From contig CAZZFA010000008.1 in assembly GCA_964653435.1 (NCBI GenBank), positions 22,218 through 86,217 of the forward strand: a stretch of DNA of 64,000 bases, read 5' to 3'. A model generated the notes under the pieces. That model saw only the letters and a list, made by a program, of their open reading frames with translations, searched no databases and had not been told where the DNA came from. Numbering within the stretch: the stretch's first letter is position 1; the number at the start of each line of letters is the position of its first letter. The DNA comes from CAZMVY01 sp964653435. GTDB lineage: Bacteria > Planctomycetota > Phycisphaerae > UBA1845 > PWPN01. Made by a program: the position numbers and the translations under genes. Positions 52,031 to 60,145 of this stretch are shown in pieces.

Positions 52031-53119
52031 ATGTCAGACCAACTGACGTGCCCACTCTGCGCGCACAGCGCGCCGTTTACGTTGATTCCCCACCTGCGCA
52101 CGGAGCACAAGATCGAACCCGAGGTGTTTCGCGTGCGCTTCCCCGAACAGCCCTTGTCCACGCCCACGTTCGGCGAGTTCCTGCGAGACCACCAGGTCCG
52201 TCGCATGAACGACATCCTGCATTACCAGCTGGATGTGGCCGGAACGCGGATGACCGCCCGGCATGGTGTGGACCACCCCCTGATCCCCGAGCCCGATCCG
52301 ACGTTTGTCTGGACCGAACCCGCCCGGGATGTGGCGGAGGCGATCGAGCATAACGAGCGGGTCTTCCTCTACGGTCCGAGCGGCACGGGTAAGAGTTCGC
52401 TTGTCCGCCAGATCGCAGCGACGGTCAAACGGCCTGTCCGCCGCGTCTCGCTCAACGGCGAGACCAGCGTCGCCGACTTCATCGGCCATTGGACCGTCAA
52501 CCAGAGCAAGGAGACGGTCTTCGTCAAGGGCATTCTGCCCCAAGCCATGCTGGAGGGCTACATCCTCCAGATGGATGAGGTGGATGCCATGCAACCGGAG
52601 GTCGGGTTCATCCTTCAGCAGATCCTCGAGCCGCATGGCCATCTGCTGCTGACCGACACCGGTGACGATATCACGCCGCACGCCGACTTTCGGCTGGTGG
52701 CCACGGCCAACACGCTGGGATTCGGCTCAGACTCCGGGCTGTACGCCAGCGGCACTCACGTCCTGAACTTCTCCTGGCTGGACCGGTGGGACATTGTCGT
52801 CCACATCGACTACCTGCCCGGCGAAGATGAAGTACGGTTGCTGCACAGCCGATTTCCGGCCGTCAAGAAGGACCTGCTCAAGTGCATGGTCAAAGCGGCC
52901 GGTGATCTGCGGCGGGCCCACGCCAACGAGGAGCTGACGACGGTCCTCACGACCCGCCGCCTCCTGGCCTTGTGCGCTCGGCTGGAACGCGGCAACGAGT
53001 TCCCACGGGCGTTGCAGGTCTGTGTGTTGAACAAGGTTCCGTCCGAGGACGTCCGCGTCATCCGCGAGACGTTCGAGCACCACGTGGGCCCCTTGGCGCA
53101 GGCCAAGACCGGCCCCTGA
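52031..53119 (+). CDS. CobS/MoxR-like AAA+ ATPase with N-terminal zinc finger
   Basis: 362 residues. CPLCAHSAPFTLIPHLRTEH near the N-terminus is a C2H2-like zinc finger. The AAA+ core has Walker A LYGPSGTGKSS near 115, a MoxR-like insert (VSLNGETSVADFIGHW), Walker B LQMDEVDA near 179 and sensor 1 LVATANTLGFG. It resembles CobS, the ATPase of cobalt chelatase, whose partner CobT has a VWA domain as encoded next. No cobalamin genes are here, so the pair is more likely a MoxR/VWA-type chaperone or remodelling machine. Confidence 0.85.
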   Translation: MSDQLTCPLCAHSAPFTLIPHLRTEHKIEPEVFRVRFPEQPLSTPTFGEFLRDHQVRRMNDILHYQLDVAGTRMTARHGVDHPLIPEPDPTFVWTEPARDVAEAIEHNERVFLYGPSGTGKSSLVRQIAATVKRPVRRVSLNGETSVADFIGHWTVNQSKETVFVKGILPQAMLEGYILQMDEVDAMQPEVGFILQQILEPHGHLLLTDTGDDITPHADFRLVATANTLGFGSDSGLYASGTHVLNFSWLDRWDIVVHIDYLPGEDEVRLLHSRFPAVKKDLLKCMVKAAGDLRRAHANEELTTVLTTRRLLALCARLERGNEFPRALQVCVLNKVPSEDVRVIRETFEHHVGPLAQAKTGP

Positions 53120-53157
53120 ATTCGTTCTTCGTCGCAGGACAGGTCACGCTCGTCACA

Positions 53158-53195
53158 GCGATGCGGCGGGCGTGGCCTTTTTCTTTGCGCATCGC
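53158..53195 (+). promoter_or_regulatory. Leader hairpin of the 53211 gene
   Basis: Perfect 8-bp stem, arms GCGATGCG and CGCATCGC, with a 22-nt loop containing CTTTTTCTTT. It ends 15 nt before the ATG; GGAAAGGA lies between. Confidence 0.58.
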
Positions 53196-53210
53196 GGAAA
53201 GGATACGCAT

Positions 53211-55112
53211 ATGCGTGCAAACCCATTTGAAGGCCAGTTGGAACGGCTGGCCCGAACACTCACCGAGCAATTCGGCGTGAAGGTCATCTGCCAGGGTGAC
53301 AACGCCTGGACCGACGGGCGGCAGATCGTCCTGCCGTCCTTGCCTGAGCCCATCAACGAGAATCTGGAGAAGATGATGGTGGGTTACTTGGATCATGAAA
53401 TGGCGCATGTGGCGTTCTCGGATTTTAAGGTGGCCGAGGAGTTCGCTAAGAAGCATCCCGGCTTCGAGGGCATGCTGAATGTCGTGGAAGACGCCCTGAT
53501 CGAGCAGCGGGCGATGCAACGATGGCCGGGTGTCCGCGCCAATCTGGATGCCATGTTCGCGCAGGTACGGGATCGGATCGTGCAGTTGATTGCTCAACGC
53601 GGGCCGTTCGACCGGCTTTGCACGGCGGTCTACCTGAAACTGGCCCACTACAACGATCTGATGGGGCTCGATCGTGAGCTGGCCGGATATGAGGATCTGC
53701 TGGATCGCTTCGCAGCGGTTCGGACGACCCATGACGCCGGTGACCTGGCCGAGCAGCTTCTTGGCCGGTGGTTGAACCGCCATCCACCCAAGCCCCGGCC
53801 GTCCAGCCAAGGCCAGCGCTCAAACGGTAACCCTTCGAACACGAAAGGCGGCCCAAGCAACCCTGGCACCGATTCGGGCTTGGAACAGCAGTCCGGCGAC
53901 ACTGATTCAACGGAAAGCGACCCGCAAGACGGATCGGAGGCATCGGGTGACAACGCGCCGGCGGACACCCCGAATGCTCAGCAACCCGATACGGAGCCCG
54001 ACCAACCAGACGCGGATGCGGCATCCGATGCCCGGCCGACCCGTGGGCCGCGGCGAACGCGCAAACGACGGCGGTGCGGTACCACAGCGCCCACCGATGA
54101 TCAGGACAACCGCTCTGCCGGCGGGCAGGCCGTTGCGCCCAACGGCGGCACGCTCATCGGCGAGGCGCTGGCTGAGGCCATCGCCGAAGCGGTTGCCGGC
54201 TTGAACAACTCGGGCGAGTACCGGGCCTTTACGAAGCAGTACGATCGGATCGATGCGGTGGCCGCAGCCAACGAATCCGATGTGCAAGCCTTGTTGGCGA
54301 CCGGTGTGGATGTGGTGCGCCGATTGCGGCGGGGCTTGGCCAATGCCCTGCGATCGGCCGAGAAACGCTGGTGGCGGGATGATCAGTTTCGGGGATCCTT
54401 GTCACCGCGGACCCTCTACCGATTATGCACGGACCGGCGCCTGCTGGACGTGTTCCGCATTCACTCGACGGTTCAGGGGCGATCCACTGCGGTATGTGTC
54501 GTGCTGGATGCCTCGGGCAGCATGACATCTCGCAAGATGGACGTGGCCCGTCAGGCCATGCGGGTATTGCTGGAATCGCTGGCGGACTTGAAGATCGCCA
54601 CAGAGGCGTTCACATTCACGACCGGTGACCGGTTCAGCCTGGCCGAGGCCTGCAAGCTCACCGGCCATGAGCACACCCAGCTTCAGACCCGATTCAGCCG
54701 CTTCGGTAACCTGGAGATCGGGCTCATCAAGCGATTTGAAGAGCCGGTCAAGCCTGCGCTGCGTCGCCTGCCCACCATTCGCGGAACTGGCCTCACGCCG
54801 CTGGGTGAGGCGATGCAGGTCGGCGCCTCGCGGCTCACCTCTCGGCCCGAGTCCCGCAAGATCATGCTCGTGCTCACGGACGGCCGTGCCGGTTGTGAAT
54901 GTGGTGATACGGCGGCGGCGCTTCATGCCACGCATGTTGCCGGGCTTTGTCGCAAGGCCGGCCTCGAATTGATCGGTGTCGGAATTCAAGATGACAGCCT
55001 GCGTGCGATCGTTGCGGATACGATCGTGATTCACGCACTGGCGGAACTTCCGGCTCAGCTCTGCAAGCTGCTGGGCCGCACATTGAAAAAGGGAGTATGC
55101 CGTGTTGGATAA
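53211..55112 (+). CDS. CobT-like VWA-domain protein with HExxH motif
   Basis: 633 residues. Residues 1-190 contain DHEMAHVAFSDF (HExxH near 62) and VVEDALIEQR, as in CobT-like proteins. A long disordered, Pro/Ser/Asp-rich linker spans about 190-310. A C-terminal VWA domain has MIDAS motif VLDASGSM near 431, TGLTP and LVLTDGRAGC. It should bind metal and partner with the AAA+ ATPase encoded 91 nt upstream. The next gene overlaps its end by 11 nt. Confidence 0.85.
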   Translation: MRANPFEGQLERLARTLTEQFGVKVICQGDNAWTDGRQIVLPSLPEPINENLEKMMVGYLDHEMAHVAFSDFKVAEEFAKKHPGFEGMLNVVEDALIEQRAMQRWPGVRANLDAMFAQVRDRIVQLIAQRGPFDRLCTAVYLKLAHYNDLMGLDRELAGYEDLLDRFAAVRTTHDAGDLAEQLLGRWLNRHPPKPRPSSQGQRSNGNPSNTKGGPSNPGTDSGLEQQSGDTDSTESDPQDGSEASGDNAPADTPNAQQPDTEPDQPDADAASDARPTRGPRRTRKRRRCGTTAPTDDQDNRSAGGQAVAPNGGTLIGEALAEAIAEAVAGLNNSGEYRAFTKQYDRIDAVAAANESDVQALLATGVDVVRRLRRGLANALRSAEKRWWRDDQFRGSLSPRTLYRLCTDRRLLDVFRIHSTVQGRSTAVCVVLDASGSMTSRKMDVARQAMRVLLESLADLKIATEAFTFTTGDRFSLAEACKLTGHEHTQLQTRFSRFGNLEIGLIKRFEEPVKPALRRLPTIRGTGLTPLGEAMQVGASRLTSRPESRKIMLVLTDGRAGCECGDTAAALHATHVAGLCRKAGLELIGVGIQDDSLRAIVADTIVIHALAELPAQLCKLLGRTLKKGVCRVG

Positions 55113-55704
55113 GAAGCTGAATCTGATGCTGGAGACCGCGGCCGCACTGACCGCAGATGATCTCGATTGCCTTCGGGGCGTCGCGTTTGGCGCAGCGACG
55201 GAGTTGCCCGATGAGGAAAACGAGGTGGCAACGCCAACCTCCCCGGACGTCGCTGAAGAGTCCTCTTCAGACGACCACGCTGAGGCAGACGGAGCGCCAC
55301 CGTCACGCCAAGCCCCGCGGAACGCTCAAGCCGTTAACCGCCGGCGTGCTGCTGCGCCCTCGTCAGGTGTGTCGGCAGGCGAGTACGAACGTCAGCGGAC
55401 TCGCGAGTCGAAGGTTTCGACGGCCTGCATCGGTCATGAACGCGAGAAGCATGACTGGTGGCCGATCGGCACGACGCTTGTCGGCCAGATCGGCTCCGAG
55501 ACCTTTACCGCGACCGTGGTGGAGAACACAAGCGTCAAGAGCAACCGGAGCCTGCTGATCACATCAGGCGCCGCGAGCGGACGCGTCTGCATCACGCCCA
55601 CGCGGGCGGCGATGGAAGCCACGGAAGCCTATCGTCAGGCCCACAACCTCGGTCGAGGGGGTGGTGTCACGAACGGATGGGAGTTTTGGAAAGCGCAAGC
55701 GTGA
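55102..55704 (+). CDS. Protein with C-terminal RAMA-like domain
   Basis: 200 residues: helical N-terminus, disordered basic/Ala-rich middle, and from about residue 115 a beta-rich domain (WPIGTTLVGQIGSETFTATV) ending TNGWEFWKAQA, the NGWxFW signature of RAMA (restriction-enzyme adenine-methylase-associated) domains that read DNA or chromatin. GTG 55102 lies inside the VWA gene, so the two are coupled. It may give DNA targeting to the AAA+/VWA pair. Confidence 0.72.
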   Translation: MLDKKLNLMLETAAALTADDLDCLRGVAFGAATELPDEENEVATPTSPDVAEESSSDDHAEADGAPPSRQAPRNAQAVNRRRAAAPSSGVSAGEYERQRTRESKVSTACIGHEREKHDWWPIGTTLVGQIGSETFTATVVENTSVKSNRSLLITSGAASGRVCITPTRAAMEATEAYRQAHNLGRGGGVTNGWEFWKAQA

Positions 55705-55744
55705 GCCTGCGTGTCCTTCCTCTCCTCTTCTCACATCTTTCTCC

Positions 55745-55770
55745 TGCGCCCAAGCCTTGGGCGCATTTTT
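55745..55770 (+). terminator. Intrinsic terminator
   Basis: Perfect 10-bp stem TGCGCCCAAG/CTTGGGCGCA with one central base followed by TTTTT and CCCC. It closes the 52031-55704 gene group. Confidence 0.85.
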
Positions 55771-55839
55771 CCCCCTGAGCCAGCGACAGCTCCGTTCGAC
55801 GCGGGTCCCGCGGGACATCATGACACAAACACATGAGCG

Positions 55840-55864
55840 TAAGTGTGCGCTGGCGCGCCACTTA
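55840..55864 (+). promoter_or_regulatory. Possible leader hairpin of the 55961 gene
   Basis: TAAGTGTGCGC with GCGCCACTTA: 10 pairs with one bulged T, loop TGGC. It is 96 nt before the ATG, farther than the other leader hairpins, so membership is uncertain. Confidence 0.35.
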
Positions 55865-55960
55865 TGGGCTGTCGCAGAATTCCTGCGGGAAACCACTTGC
55901 GCCCTGCCCCGCTGTGCGCTATGTTGGATATGAAGTCTGTGACTCGAAAGGAGGTTTCGC

Positions 55961-56257
55961 ATGACTCTCGGAATTCGAAAACTGATCGTTCTGTCATTGG
56001 TTGCCAGCGTGTTCCTCCTCGGGAACCTGTGGTTGGTCGTGGGCTGGCTCCAGAATCACGGCGTCATCGACGGAGCCCGTTACGTGCGGGCGGAGTACCT
56101 GACCGGTACGGCCATCACGATTATCGTCGTGCTGCTGATTCTGCTGGCTCGTTCGAACGCAGAGCGGCCGGCATGGTTACGCCGGTGCTCTGTTTGCGAT
56201 CACGTGCTGGTCACGCGAGGCCGGTACTGCGCCGATTGCGGCAGCAAGGTAAGCTGA
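55961..56257 (+). CDS. Two-helix membrane protein with C-terminal zinc ribbon
   Basis: 98 residues: membrane segments at about 8-30 and 46-65, then a cytoplasmic zinc ribbon CSVC...CADCGSKVS. AAAGGAGGT lies 6 nt before the ATG. Last plus-strand gene of the archaeal-type block. Function unknown. Confidence 0.72.
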   Translation: MTLGIRKLIVLSLVASVFLLGNLWLVVGWLQNHGVIDGARYVRAEYLTGTAITIIVVLLILLARSNAERPAWLRRCSVCDHVLVTRGRYCADCGSKVS

Positions 56258-56307
56258 AGGCCTGCGGTGAAGGCACAACTGGCGGTGAGTGAGTGCTCGT
56301 CGCAGAC

Positions 56308-56556
56308 CTAGCCGCGATGGTCTCGCATGAGCTTGTCGAACAGCTTTTGGCTCATCAGGCCATCCTCGTAACGAGGAAGCCGCGGCGGTTCGGGTCGAGG
56401 CTCATTGAATCGCGGCGCGATCGGCTGCGGTGTTGGGACCCAGGGCTGCTCCCAGTGGTACGGTGTGTAAGAGGATGCCGGCCCGGCCAGGCCCGGCTCG
56501 GTTCGGCGCACGAGATCATCGAGAGACGAAGGGCGAAGCGGATCGATCGGATTCAT
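56308..56556 (-). CDS. Small Pro-rich protein of unknown function (82 aa)
   Basis: 82 residues beginning MNPIDPLRPSSLDDLVRR, Pro/Arg-rich in the middle, ending MSQKLFDKLMRDHRG. GGAGGT lies 5 nt before the ATG. It resembles in style the Pro-rich N-terminus of the 43795 protein. A 37-codon frame immediately upstream on the same strand (56558-56671) ends inside its ribosome site and may be a coupled small gene. Confidence 0.55.
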   Translation of the reverse strand: MNPIDPLRPSSLDDLVRRTEPGLAGPASSYTPYHWEQPWVPTPQPIAPRFNEPRPEPPRLPRYEDGLMSQKLFDKLMRDHRG

Positions 56557-56671
56557 GTCAACCTCCATGACCGTTCCTCGGGAAGATATCCCCAAGACGG
56601 TGAAGCCTCTGTTCGAGAGCAACGATTGCCCTCTCACCCTTCATACGGGCCTTTTGGATTGCCGATTTCAT

Positions 56672-57206
56672 CCTGACGATTCCCAGAGGCGTTCGCGGAC
56701 CCTCGGCTAACGTCTCGTTGTTCCCAGTGCGAGAAACATATGTGCAGGAGGGGGCACCGTCGACCAACGGGGCCCGATGGGCAGATCTGGCATGGGGGAA
56801 CATTGACAAGGGAAACGCCCTCCGAAACGATTCCGTCGAAGCCACGCGGAACCTCCCATCCGGTAAGCCAGTTTTGCGTTGAATGGGATGTCCCGGATGC
56901 GTGCCGGCCGTGTTGGCCGTGTTTTTGGTGCGGGCGTATCCCGCCGTTCATCCGCGCGCCGAGTTTTAACACTCCAGTCGCGTCCATACCCCGCGTCGAT
57001 GCCACTCTTCCATCCATCAGGAGCGGCCTCTCGCCGCATGTCGATTACCCATATCCAGCTCGTGGATGAGAGATGGAATGGGATGGTTCGCAACCGGGCC
57101 CGCCTCACTTGGCGGTCTATCATCAAACCGTAATACGCTTATTTACAACAACTTACGAACGTAGATTGATCGGCCATAACTTTCTTTATTGACATCGCGT
57201 GCGCTA
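56672..57206. other. Right junction region with no supported gene
   Basis: Over 500 nt with overlapping open frames on both strands, none with a ribosome site or known domain. Composition becomes AT-richer from about 57130. No integrase, tRNA gene or repeat matching the left junction is visible. Confidence 0.45.
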
Positions 57207-57235
57207 TTGGCGCACGATATAGCACATGCTATAGT
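57199..57235 (+). promoter_or_regulatory. Promoter and operators of the helicase operon
   Basis: TTGGCG (57207-57212), 17 nt, TATAGT (57230-57235) form a bacterial promoter. Two palindromes cover it: GTGCGC-5-GCGCAC (57199-57215) over the -35 and TATAGC-4-GCTATA (57218-57233) over the -10. The helicase has an N-terminal HTH, so autorepression is likely. Confidence 0.65.
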
Positions 57236-57274
57236 AACACCGGTGATCGAATGACCTACGAGGGACGGACAGCA

Positions 57275-60145
57275 ATGAGCAGCTCATCCAAACCGGGAAC
57301 TTTGCCGTCCGATTACGGCGCGCGGATCAAGCGGCTTCGGGAGCGACTCGGGCTCACACAGATGGAGTTGGCCAAGCGGCTCGGCGTTTCCTTCGCCGCC
57401 GTCAACCGGTGGGAAAACAAAAAGACCAAGCCGACGATGCTGGCGTGGCAGCAGATCCTGAGGCTCGACGCCGGGCCGGTCGTGGACCATGCCGCTGCAG
57501 CATCAACGAAGGTTGAAGCAGCGGTGCTCGATTTCGCCGGCCAGCCAGAGATCATCCGCACCCTGGCCGAGGGGGAACGTCTCTCGTTCGGCCACATGTT
57601 CAACCCGGTCTTCGCCACCGAAGTCTCGCAGATCGACCCACTGCCGCACCAGCGCATCGCCGTGTACGAGCACATGCTCGGGCGGTTCCCGCTTCGCTTT
57701 CTGCTTGCCGACGACGCCGGTGCGGGCAAGACGATCATGTCGGGGCTCTACATCCGCGAGATGAAGGCCCGCCGCCTAATCAAGCGGATACTCATCGTGG
57801 CGCCCGCGGGCCTGATCGGCAACTGGCAGCGCGAACTGGCGACGCTCTTTTATCTACAGTTCCGGATCATCGGCGGCTCCGACGCCAAAGACTCCAACCC
57901 CTTCGTAGGCGAGGACAGCGATTGCGTCATCGTCAGCGTCGATACCCTGGCCGGGGCCAAGGTATTCGCACGGCTGCGCGAGCCGGGCGTCATTCCTTAC
58001 GACCTCGTGATCTTCGACGAAGCCCACAAGCTGTCCGCCGATCGCGGTACCGATCTCCGCGTCCGCAAGACCGACCGTTACCGCCTGGCCGAGGCATTGG
58101 CGGGCGTGGGCGGCCTGGATGAAGCTTGGACTCTGCCGTGGGCGCCCCATCACCTGCTGCTGCTGACCGCCACGCCGCACCAGGGGAAGGATTACCCCTA
58201 CTACGCGCTTTGGCGATTGCTTGAACCCGAGGTGCTTTCGACGCCGGAGGCGTTCGATGAGTACCCGCCGGAACGTCGTAGCATTCACTTCATCCGCCGC
58301 ACGAAGGAGGAGATGGTCCACCTCAACGGCAAGCCGCTCTATCCAAAGCGGATTTCGGACACCCTGGGCTATGACCTGACGCAGGGCCCGATCAGCGAAC
58401 AGACGCTGTACGACGAAACCACCGACTACATGCGGTATGTCTACAACCGTGCCAAGCTGCTGAACCGCTCTGCCGCGAGGCTGGCGATGAGCGTGCTGCA
58501 GCGCCGCCTGGCCAGTTCCACGTATTCCTTGCTGCGTTCCTTCGAGCGCCGGATCGACAAGCTGGGCGACCTCATCCGCCAGGTGCAGGAGGGTAAGCTG
58601 ACCGAGGAGCAACTCGTCGTCCTCCAGCGTCGTCTTGCCGAGGAAGACGACGTTCTGGACACCAAAACTGCCGACGAGGAGCGAACAGAGGACGGTCGGG
58701 AGGAGTGCGAGGTTTCCGAAGAGCGCCTGCTGGCCGGCGTTATTGCCACGTCGCTGACCGACCTGGTCGTTGAGCGGGAGCAGGTCCAGAGACTTCGTGA
58801 TCTGGCCCGCAAGGTCTACGAACTCGGAGCGGAGTCGAAGTTCGACAAGCTGCGTGAGGTGCTTACCGATGCCCGGTTCGTCGGCGAGAAGTTCATCATT
58901 TTCACCGAGCATCGCGACACGCTCGATTACCTGATCCAGCGATTGGGCGGCATGGGCTACACCAACCAGATCGCTCAAATCCACGGCGGTATGTACTACA
59001 CCGAGCGGCAGGAGCAGGTCGAACGTTTCCGGTTGCCACACGGTGAGGGCGGCGCACGGTTCATGGTCTGCACCGACGCAGCTGCCGAGGGTATCAACCT
59101 TCAGTTCTGCTGGATCATGATCAACTTCGACGTGCCGTGGAACCCGGCTCGCCTCGAACAACGCATGGGGCGCATTCACCGTTACGGCCAGAAGCATGAT
59201 CCGGTGCAGATCGTAAACCTGGTTGCCCCCAAGACCCGCGAAGGTCTGGTCATCGAGACGTTGCTCAGGAAGCTGGAGACCATCCGCGACAGTCTCGGTA
59301 GCGAGAAGGTCTTTGACTCCATCGGTCGTCTGTTCGAGGGCGTATCCCTGAAGCAGTACATGGAGCAGGCAGTTGTTGAAGGGGCAGAAGGCGTCGCCCG
59401 CGAGCTGGAAGGCCGACTGACCCGGGAACAGGTCGCCGCGTTGGCGGCCCAGGAGCGGCGGCTGTACGGCGACGGTGGTGATGTGGCCCGTCAACTCCCA
59501 CGCATGCGCGAAGACCTGGCCCAGGAAGCTTACTGCCGCCTGCTGCCCGGCTACGTCCGCAACTACATGGTCAATGCCGCCCCGCTTGTAGATATCGAAA
59601 TCGAAGGCGACATGGATCGATGCTTCAGCCTGCGTCCGGCGACCCGAGGCGCCGTTGATCCCCTCATGCACGCACTGGAGATGTACACCGACAAGCAGCG
59701 CGGTTGCCTCACGGTCGTCCGGCCCGAGAAGGGTGACCAAGCCGTCTGGGTGCACCCCGGCGAGCCTGTCTTCGAGCAGTTCCGGTCGATCGTCACGGAC
59801 CGATTGGGCGATCAGGCACTCCGGGGGGCGATTTTCGTCGATCCGACGACGGACAAGCCGTACCTGTTCCATCTGGCCATGGTCCAAGTCATTCGGCAGG
59901 CAGACCCGGAGCTGCCGGAGCTGGCCAACGAGGAAGTACTCGATTGCCAGCTCGTCGGTGTGAAACAGTACGAGGGCGCCGAGGTCACCGTGTGCCCGGT
60001 CGAACATCTTCTCCTGCTCAAAGGGGGGCATGGGCTGCCGCCAACCGCGCAACGGCTGGCGCTCATCGCTGAGAAACTCAAAGAGCAGGCGAAGGCCTTC
60101 ACGATTGAACGCGTGGCTCGCCAACCTGGCGATGAATCGCCGTGA
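57275..60145 (+). CDS. HTH-SNF2-type helicase, candidate defence protein
   Basis: 956 residues. Residues about 10-60 are an XRE-type HTH (RERLGLTQMELAKRLGVSFA). An SF2/SNF2 helicase follows: LPHQRIAVYEHML, Walker A LADDAGAGKT near 145, VIFDEAHKLS near 247, TATPHQGKD, and the C-terminal lobe with IFTEHRDTLDYL and VPWNPARLEQRMGRIHRYGQ (motif VI). Similar helicases occur in DISARM (DrmD) and other anti-phage loci; this one's HTH fusion is unusual. Homologues known to me continue into a DUF3883 part, here encoded in another frame from 60132. ATG 57275 has GAGGGA upstream. Confidence 0.87.
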   Translation: MSSSSKPGTLPSDYGARIKRLRERLGLTQMELAKRLGVSFAAVNRWENKKTKPTMLAWQQILRLDAGPVVDHAAAASTKVEAAVLDFAGQPEIIRTLAEGERLSFGHMFNPVFATEVSQIDPLPHQRIAVYEHMLGRFPLRFLLADDAGAGKTIMSGLYIREMKARRLIKRILIVAPAGLIGNWQRELATLFYLQFRIIGGSDAKDSNPFVGEDSDCVIVSVDTLAGAKVFARLREPGVIPYDLVIFDEAHKLSADRGTDLRVRKTDRYRLAEALAGVGGLDEAWTLPWAPHHLLLLTATPHQGKDYPYYALWRLLEPEVLSTPEAFDEYPPERRSIHFIRRTKEEMVHLNGKPLYPKRISDTLGYDLTQGPISEQTLYDETTDYMRYVYNRAKLLNRSAARLAMSVLQRRLASSTYSLLRSFERRIDKLGDLIRQVQEGKLTEEQLVVLQRRLAEEDDVLDTKTADEERTEDGREECEVSEERLLAGVIATSLTDLVVEREQVQRLRDLARKVYELGAESKFDKLREVLTDARFVGEKFIIFTEHRDTLDYLIQRLGGMGYTNQIAQIHGGMYYTERQEQVERFRLPHGEGGARFMVCTDAAAEGINLQFCWIMINFDVPWNPARLEQRMGRIHRYGQKHDPVQIVNLVAPKTREGLVIETLLRKLETIRDSLGSEKVFDSIGRLFEGVSLKQYMEQAVVEGAEGVARELEGRLTREQVAALAAQERRLYGDGGDVARQLPRMREDLAQEAYCRLLPGYVRNYMVNAAPLVDIEIEGDMDRCFSLRPATRGAVDPLMHALEMYTDKQRGCLTVVRPEKGDQAVWVHPGEPVFEQFRSIVTDRLGDQALRGAIFVDPTTDKPYLFHLAMVQVIRQADPELPELANEEVLDCQLVGVKQYEGAEVTVCPVEHLLLLKGGHGLPPTAQRLALIAEKLKEQAKAFTIERVARQPGDESP

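Noticed and set aside
35051..53195. Hairpins as integron attC sites
   Set aside because: The RYYYAAC/GTTRRRY core pairs and extrahelical bases are not present, and no integrase is in the window.
35051..53195. Hairpins as intrinsic terminators of upstream genes
   Set aside because: None except the 55745 stem is followed by a T tract, and they sit at fixed distance to the next start rather than to the previous stop.
52031..55112. True cobalt chelatase CobS/CobT
   Set aside because: No cobalamin genes nearby and extra zinc finger and RAMA partner point to another function.
57189..57194. TTGACA as the -35 of the helicase promoter
   Set aside because: No -10 lies 16-18 nt downstream; TTGGCG/TATAGT with a 17-nt spacer fits better.
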